DNA from: a virus
Virus record (IMG/VR): IMGVR_UViG_3300025512_000027
Location: 1 to 26,266 of that record
Direction: 5' to 3' (one strand)
DNA length: 26,266 nt
Under the pieces are notes generated by a model. It made no database searches and was not told the DNA's origin. It saw nothing but the letters and a program-made list of their open reading frames with translations. The first letter of the stretch is position 1, and each line of letters opens with the position of its first letter. A program made the translations under genes and the position numbers. Of this stretch, positions 22,842 to 26,266 are shown piece after piece.

Positions 22842-23078
22842 TCAATAAAGGCGCTCCTCAACGTAGCGGCGGGATATTCTGCCGGCAACGACAATCTTCC
22901 CCTTTTTCTTCAGTTCGTTATTTAGTTCGCGCATAACCTTGTAGGCATGGCTTTCAGAACATTGGAGCATTTCCGCCATATCTTCAACTCGGAGAAATCT
23001 TGACTGTTCTGTTTTAGCTACTGTCTTGCTCATCCTCGCTCCCTCTACCTCTATGTTCCACGTATCAGACGCCTTCAT
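22842..23078 (-). CDS. Excisionase-like helix-turn-helix protein
   Basis: About 78 residues from ATG 23078 (MKASDTWNIEVEG, with AAGGTGA upstream). Alternatives are ATG 23096, which overlaps the previous stop as ATGA, and ATG 23033 (MSKTVAKTEQ). The C-terminal 50 residues, FLRVEDMAEMLQCSESHAYK and then VVAGRISRRYVEERLY, form a MerR/Xis-type winged helix-turn-helix followed by a basic tail. Such proteins act as recombination directionality factors or early regulators in Bacillota phages and ICEs. Since an integrase lies 2 kb away, excisionase is the favoured role, but a DNA-binding regulator is equally compatible. Confidence 0.7.
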   Translation of the reverse strand: MKASDTWNIEVEGARMSKTVAKTEQSRFLRVEDMAEMLQCSESHAYKVMRELNNELKKKGKIVVAGRISRRYVEERLY

Positions 23079-23092
23079 CCTCTCACCTTCTC

Positions 23093-23587
23093 TCATTCAA
23101 AATGTCCTAGCTTCTCTGCCTTTTCTAAAACAGCTAGGTTCTCGTCCATTCGCTGCCGGGTCTTGATGAACTGGTTTTTAAGCTTTGGGATAAGTAGCAT
23201 CTCGTTATCCGAAATCAGGCCATCGTCCATTATTTCACTTAAGGTTTGCATTTCCTTATCCATTTCCCTGATGGAATTCCTGAGCCTTATAAAAGCTCGT
23301 TCTGATGGCATGTTCGGTATTTCCTGCATGTCTTTGCCGAGCGGACATTCATTAGCACAGTACCACACTCGGAGTTCTGGGCAGGCATAAGCATCCGCCA
23401 TCAAAGCAACTACAATATTCGGTGGTCTGTTGATGTCCAGTTCATACTTTTTGAGACTATCCTCTGTCACACCGGGAAGGTGTTTTACAGCCGTTGCTCT
23501 GGTTGATAGCTCGGAGTTGTATTTTGCTGCCTTTAACCGTGCCTGGCAATATCTGTTACCGGCGGCGGTGGTTACTTGCTTCGGCAT
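23093..23587 (-). CDS. Phage regulatory protein with N-terminal XRE-like HTH and coiled coil
   Basis: A 164-residue protein with a perfect AGGAGGTGA ribosome site. Residues ~25-70 (AVKHLPGVTEDSLKKYELDI) resemble a divergent XRE helix-turn-helix, followed by YACPELRVWYCANECPLGKD, a phrase often seen in phage early regulators. The rest (~95-160) is helical and charged, consistent with a coiled coil for oligomerisation. It is the second gene of the leftward operon and probably controls early or middle transcription. It could also act as an antirepressor. Confidence 0.65.
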   Translation of the reverse strand: MPKQVTTAAGNRYCQARLKAAKYNSELSTRATAVKHLPGVTEDSLKKYELDINRPPNIVVALMADAYACPELRVWYCANECPLGKDMQEIPNMPSERAFIRLRNSIREMDKEMQTLSEIMDDGLISDNEMLLIPKLKNQFIKTRQRMDENLAVLEKAEKLGHFE

Positions 23588-23657
23588 TTATCTCTTTCAC
23601 CTCCTAGGAATATAATGGAAGTGGATGCAGAGCTCCTCGGCATAGGGGGTTACACGG

Positions 23658-23882
23658 CTATAAATTCTCGTTTTTTGAGAACTCATTCGCAAAAAAAATT
23701 GCCGGACTGACCTCGTATCCGTTTACGCAAAGCTCCACGAACTCGTCGGCTGTCAACCGGATTCCGCCGGTTTCCAATGCGCTTATTCTCTGGGTCGGCT
23801 TTCCGGTCTTCTTGGCGATGTGTATTTGCGTTATGCCCTTGCTCTCTCGGTACTCGCGGAGCCGTTGGTAAACTGGCTTCAT
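23658..23882 (-). CDS. Cro-like XRE repressor
   Basis: A 74-residue protein from ATG 23882 (MKPVYQRLREYRE), with GGAGG eight bases upstream; an ATG two codons earlier is too close to that site. It is a single XRE helix-turn-helix domain: YRESKGITQIHIAKKTGKPT with recognition helix TQRISALETG. It is transcribed leftward from the divergent control region opposite the CI-like repressor, the position of cro. It probably represses the lysogeny promoter through the TCTCAA/TTGAGA operators. Confidence 0.82.
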   Translation of the reverse strand: MKPVYQRLREYRESKGITQIHIAKKTGKPTQRISALETGGIRLTADEFVELCVNGYEVSPAIFFANEFSKNENL

Positions 23883-23915
23883 TGGCATATCCTCCTTTCG
23901 TTTTTTCTCAAAATT

Positions 23916-23930
23916 TGAGATACTGTAAGC
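23916..23930. promoter_or_regulatory. Palindromic operator in the genetic switch
   Basis: TCTCAAAATTTGAGA is a perfect 15-bp palindrome between the -10 of the leftward promoter and the cro-like start, so a bound repressor would block early transcription. Related half sites occur at 23979-23997. Confidence 0.75.
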
Positions 23931-23932
23931 TT

Positions 23933-23961
23933 ATTATAATGCTCGCTTACTGAGAAATCAA
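23933..23961 (-). promoter_or_regulatory. Leftward early lytic promoter
   Basis: On the minus strand TTGATT (-35, 23956-23961) and a perfect TATAAT (-10, 23933-23938) are separated by 17 bp. It would start transcription near 23926, inside or next to the 15-bp palindrome, and drive the Cro-like gene and the whole early operon. Confidence 0.8.
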
Positions 23962-23978
23962 TATGTTTTTCTACTTTA

Positions 23979-23997
23979 TTGAGATATTTGTTCTCAA
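23979..23997. promoter_or_regulatory. Second operator-like inverted repeat
   Basis: TTGAGA and TCTCAA flank a 7-nt spacer (TTGAGATATTTGTTCTCAA). The half sites match those of the palindrome at 23916-23930 in inverted arrangement. It lies over the -35 region of the rightward repressor promoter. Confidence 0.6.
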
Positions 23998-24018
23998 ATA
24001 ATGCGATTTGGATATAAT
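23988..24018 (+). promoter_or_regulatory. Rightward repressor-maintenance promoter
   Basis: A perfect -10 TATAAT is at 24013-24018, but the -35 (TTGTTC, 23988-23993, 19-bp spacing) is poor, which fits a promoter that needs activation. The expected start (~24025) falls at the GGAGG site, so the repressor message has almost no leader. Confidence 0.6.
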
Positions 24019-24038
24019 TGTTAGTGGAGGTGCTTGCA

Positions 24039-24461
24039 TTGCTCACTTTTGGGGAACGGTTACGGTTGGCTCGGGAGAGAAAAGACATGTCCCAGATGGA
24101 CGTTTATAAGGCCATAAAATTAAATAATAAATCTCTGTCGCGGTACGAGAACAATGCCACAACACCCGACCCTGAGACAGTAAAGACTCTTATTCAGCTT
24201 TATGATGTGTCGGCTGATTTCATCATGGGTCTGTCAAACGAGATGGGACACGCATCTCCTCCGTCCGGCACCTCGAAATCAAAGCCAAAGATTGCGGACG
24301 TGCTCTCACCCAAAGATACCGAACTGCTTAAAAAGCTTGATAGCCTCTCTCCCGAAGCCAAGGAAAAAGCCATTGAATATATCGAGATGCTGAAAACGCT
24401 TCAGGATGTCAAAGAGAGTAAATCTAATGACAACATTGTTGATTTCAAAGAGAAAGCCTAA
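24039..24461 (+). CDS. CI-like XRE repressor without a cleavage domain
   Basis: A 140-residue protein starting at TTG 24039 (MLTFGERLRLARERKDMSQ), preceded by TGGAGGTG six bases upstream; an upstream TTG at 24018 falls in the -10 box. Residues ~1-62 are a standard XRE helix-turn-helix (KAIKLNNKSLSRYENNATTP), then a linker and a C-terminal helical region (LKKLDSLSPEAKEKAIEYIE). There is no S24 peptidase domain, so RecA-stimulated self-cleavage is not expected; in this it resembles ImmR of ICEBs1, which is cleaved by the ImmA metalloprotease. No ImmA-type HExxH protein is present next to it. It probably represses the leftward promoter and controls its own. Confidence 0.85.
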   Translation: MLTFGERLRLARERKDMSQMDVYKAIKLNNKSLSRYENNATTPDPETVKTLIQLYDVSADFIMGLSNEMGHASPPSGTSKSKPKIADVLSPKDTELLKKLDSLSPEAKEKAIEYIEMLKTLQDVKESKSNDNIVDFKEKA

Positions 24462-24521
24462 AGCGCGAGCTGCGCCAGTACTTTATTTTCTAGAGCTACA
24501 GAAATCGGAGGTGGAATTGTG

Positions 24522-25097
24522 ATGAGCGATTACTACAAAGTCTGGTCTTCCGGTCTTGATGGATGTTCCTGTTCCCTATGCGCCAAGTTGGAGGGTAAGG
24601 CTGTAAAACGTAACGAGCCGTTCGTGATTGCAGGACGCTCTGTAATGGAGCCGCCACTGCATGATGACTGCCGCTGTGCATTGCTATATGAGGAAAAGCC
24701 TAAGCCTCAGCTCCGTCGCGATTATGAAACATTTTTATCATATGCATCACTCGCCAATGATTCAGTAATCTTCAGTTCGGCAGTCAATGGCTATTTTGCA
24801 GCTCTCTATTTCCTGCAAAAACTGACAGACGCTTCACCTTATGAGTTAAAGACCGCTGGTCTCTCGGTAGGAAACGGAGCCTCTTTGAAAGCACAAATGG
24901 CCAATATCAAAAACCATCAGGATCAGATTTTTAATGCCGCGATAAAGCGGGCCTACGACCGCGAATGGCACGAAGTCCAATCTCTAAAAACCGAGCGCGG
25001 GCGCGAGGCCCGTATGGAGCGCTTTATTCAGGGGATTATTGCGACACAGGCTCTTTCTCCCGCAAATCATGAATTCTTGCGCGAACTGTCTAAATAA
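24522..25097 (+). CDS. Stand-alone MuF-type cysteine domain protein in the lysogeny module
   Basis: A 191-residue protein from ATG 24522 (GGAGGTG 8 nt upstream; a GTG one codon earlier is the alternative). Residues ~6-56 (KVWSSGLDGCSCSLCAKLEG, then PPLHDDCRCALLYEE) carry the CxxC...HxxCRC pattern that closes MuF head-morphogenesis domains: C15, C17, C20, H47, C50, C52. The phage's own MuF protein has KVWSTADDERVCQTC and PPAHPRCRCAVAYEE at the matching places. The remaining ~130 residues are mostly helical and match nothing I recognise. Transcribed with the repressor and integrase, it would be made in lysogens. It could interfere with head assembly of incoming phage, or have been co-opted as a regulator; both are inference. 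Confidence 0.7.
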   Translation: MSDYYKVWSSGLDGCSCSLCAKLEGKAVKRNEPFVIAGRSVMEPPLHDDCRCALLYEEKPKPQLRRDYETFLSYASLANDSVIFSSAVNGYFAALYFLQKLTDASPYELKTAGLSVGNGASLKAQMANIKNHQDQIFNAAIKRAYDREWHEVQSLKTERGREARMERFIQGIIATQALSPANHEFLRELSK

Positions 25098-25123
25098 CTG
25101 GCATATGAGGGGGAGGTGCGTTT

Positions 25124-26266
25124 TTGCCTGCGTATAAATATAAAACTAAAAGCGGCGCCACAAAATGGTATGCGGCCTTCTGGTATACTGACTGGACTGG
25201 AAAGAAACGAAAAAAGAAAAAGGAGGGCTTCGATAAAAAAGGGGGTGCGCAGGCGTTCGAGCGTGAGTTCCTGCTCAAAAATAGCCGTAGCTGTGATATG
25301 TCTTTTACATCCTTGGCCGAGCTCTACCGCACAGACGCGGAGCATCGTGTTCGTGAGGGGACACGCGAAACGCAGAACTCCATCATAGACAAGTGGTTAC
25401 TCCCTTGCTTCGGCGAGCTTCAGGTCAACGAAATTGACGCTGTGACAATCCGCACATGGCAGAATGAGGTCATGTCCGCTATCAACCTGCGCACCAGCAA
25501 AAAGTACTCCGATACCTATATTCGCACCATCAACAGCCGCCTCTCGGCGATCTTTAATTATGCAGTGATGTACTATGGCTTGAAGCAAAATCCATGCCGG
25601 CTAGCTGGCTTCATGGGAAAGAAAAAGGCAGGGAAGATGAAGTTCTGGACGCTGGATGAGTTCAATTTGACAATGGCGCAGGTGTCAAACTGGAGCTTTC
25701 GGGTCGCCTTTCAGATCATGTACTGGCTCGGTTTCCGGGAGGGAGAGTGCCTCGCCTTGCAGCCCGCCGATATCCTTCCGTCGAAAGTAGCCCGTGTTGA
25801 AAAGACTCATCACCGGCGTAAAGGCGAGGATACAAACGGTCCTCCCAAAACCGAAAACAGTTACCGCGATACTTCGATGCCTGATTTTCTATACGATGAA
25901 ATCCATCGGTACATTGATGCCCTGTATGATATTCAGGAGAATGACCGGATATTTTATTTCCAAAAGGGGACGCTGGGACGCGCACTCACCGAAGCGGCCA
26001 AGGCGGCAGGCGTGAAGCGTATCCGCGTCCATGATCTCCGGCATTCACATGCCGCTCTGCTGGTCGAGCTCGGTTATAGCATTGTCGCCGTGGCGGAGCG
26101 CTTGGGTGATACGGTAGAGGTTGCCATGTCCACCTATTCCCATCTGTACCCAAACAAAATGGAGGCGATCGCAACCGATTTGAACCGGCAGAGCGAGGTT
26201 AAAAACAAAGCCCCCGATTCTGTCGTTTTGGAGCTTGAAAAGATCGAAAAAGACCATAAAAATTGA
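25124..26266 (+). CDS. int: Tyrosine-type site-specific integrase
   Basis: A 380-residue integrase starting at TTG 25124, with GGGGGAGGTG seven bases upstream. An AP2-like arm-binding N-terminus (YKTKSGATKWYAAFWYTDWT) and a SAM-like core-binding domain (~59-165) precede the catalytic domain. Active-site residues seen are R205 (GFREGE), K242 (PPKTENSYRD), H303 and R306 (HDLRHSH), and nucleophile Y338 (STYSHLYP). At the usual H/W position the protein has LGD (D329) instead of LGH. It integrates and, with an excisionase, excises the phage. The stop codon is the last three bases of the window, so attP or attR, usually just beyond int, is not included. Confidence 0.95.
   Translation: MPAYKYKTKSGATKWYAAFWYTDWTGKKRKKKKEGFDKKGGAQAFEREFLLKNSRSCDMSFTSLAELYRTDAEHRVREGTRETQNSIIDKWLLPCFGELQVNEIDAVTIRTWQNEVMSAINLRTSKKYSDTYIRTINSRLSAIFNYAVMYYGLKQNPCRLAGFMGKKKAGKMKFWTLDEFNLTMAQVSNWSFRVAFQIMYWLGFREGECLALQPADILPSKVARVEKTHHRRKGEDTNGPPKTENSYRDTSMPDFLYDEIHRYIDALYDIQENDRIFYFQKGTLGRALTEAAKAAGVKRIRVHDLRHSHAALLVELGYSIVAVAERLGDTVEVAMSTYSHLYPNKMEAIATDLNRQSEVKNKAPDSVVLELEKIEKDHKN

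Noticed and set aside
23879-24088. 69-codon minus-strand frame spanning the divergent control region
   Set aside because: It covers the leftward promoter, both operators and the repressor start, has no ribosome site and no recognisable sequence.
1-26266. CRISPR arrays, tRNA genes or insertion sequences
   Set aside because: No spaced palindromic repeats, cloverleaf patterns or transposase frames were noticed; the only repeat arrays are the contiguous 11-bp and 14-bp units.

Overview
The window is most of one arm of a temperate tailed-phage genome (a prophage) from a Bacillota host, probably a moderately GC-rich member of the Clostridia or Negativicutes. The host call is inference. It rests on strong GGAGG-type ribosome sites, frequent GTG/TTG starts, a TATAAT promoter, a RecU resolvase, a replisome-organizer plus DnaC-type loader pair and an ArpU/RinA-like late regulator. 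No tRNA, rRNA, CRISPR or insertion sequence is visible.

Layout, right to left in the direction of lytic transcription. (1) 24039-26266, plus strand: the lysogeny module, with a short XRE repressor lacking a cleavage domain, a protein with a MuF-type cysteine domain, and a tyrosine integrase whose stop codon is the last base of the window. (2) 23883-24038: divergent control region with a good leftward promoter and TCTCAA/TTGAGA operators. (3) 20181-23882, minus: Cro-like protein, second regulator, excisionase-like HTH protein, small beta protein, membrane protein and a Rad50/SbcC-like ATPase. (4) 17294-20158: a formylglycine-generating-enzyme/C-type-lectin-fold protein resembling targets of diversity-generating retroelements, then RecT and an MBL-fold hydrolase. 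(5) 12921-17261: replisome organizer, DnaC-like loader, circularly permuted cytosine-C5 methyltransferase, a small protein and RecU. (6) 8340-12924: tightly packed small accessory genes (zinc-binding, ASCH, PD-(D/E)XK, RHH, DUF5131 radical-SAM-like, deoxyribosyltransferase-like) ending in a late-gene regulator. (7) 1-8264: late operon, with a ParB-methyltransferase fusion, small and large terminase, portal, and a giant MuF head protein running off the left edge.

The parts most worth attention are: two matching clusters of 11-bp direct repeats plus GGTACC-containing repeats, one inside the replisome-organizer gene and one beside terL, which look like paired replication origins; the methyltransferase with motif I at its C-terminus; the retroelement-type variable protein placed among recombination genes without a reverse transcriptase in view; the MuF protein carrying kinase-like, Rho-N/SAP-like and possible ADP-ribosyltransferase-like regions; and the stand-alone MuF-type cysteine domain in the lysogeny module.

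Genes from 23882 down to 1 are on the minus strand and mostly overlap by ATGA or TGATG junctions, so they probably form one early/middle transcription unit and one late unit, separated by the gap at 8265-8339.
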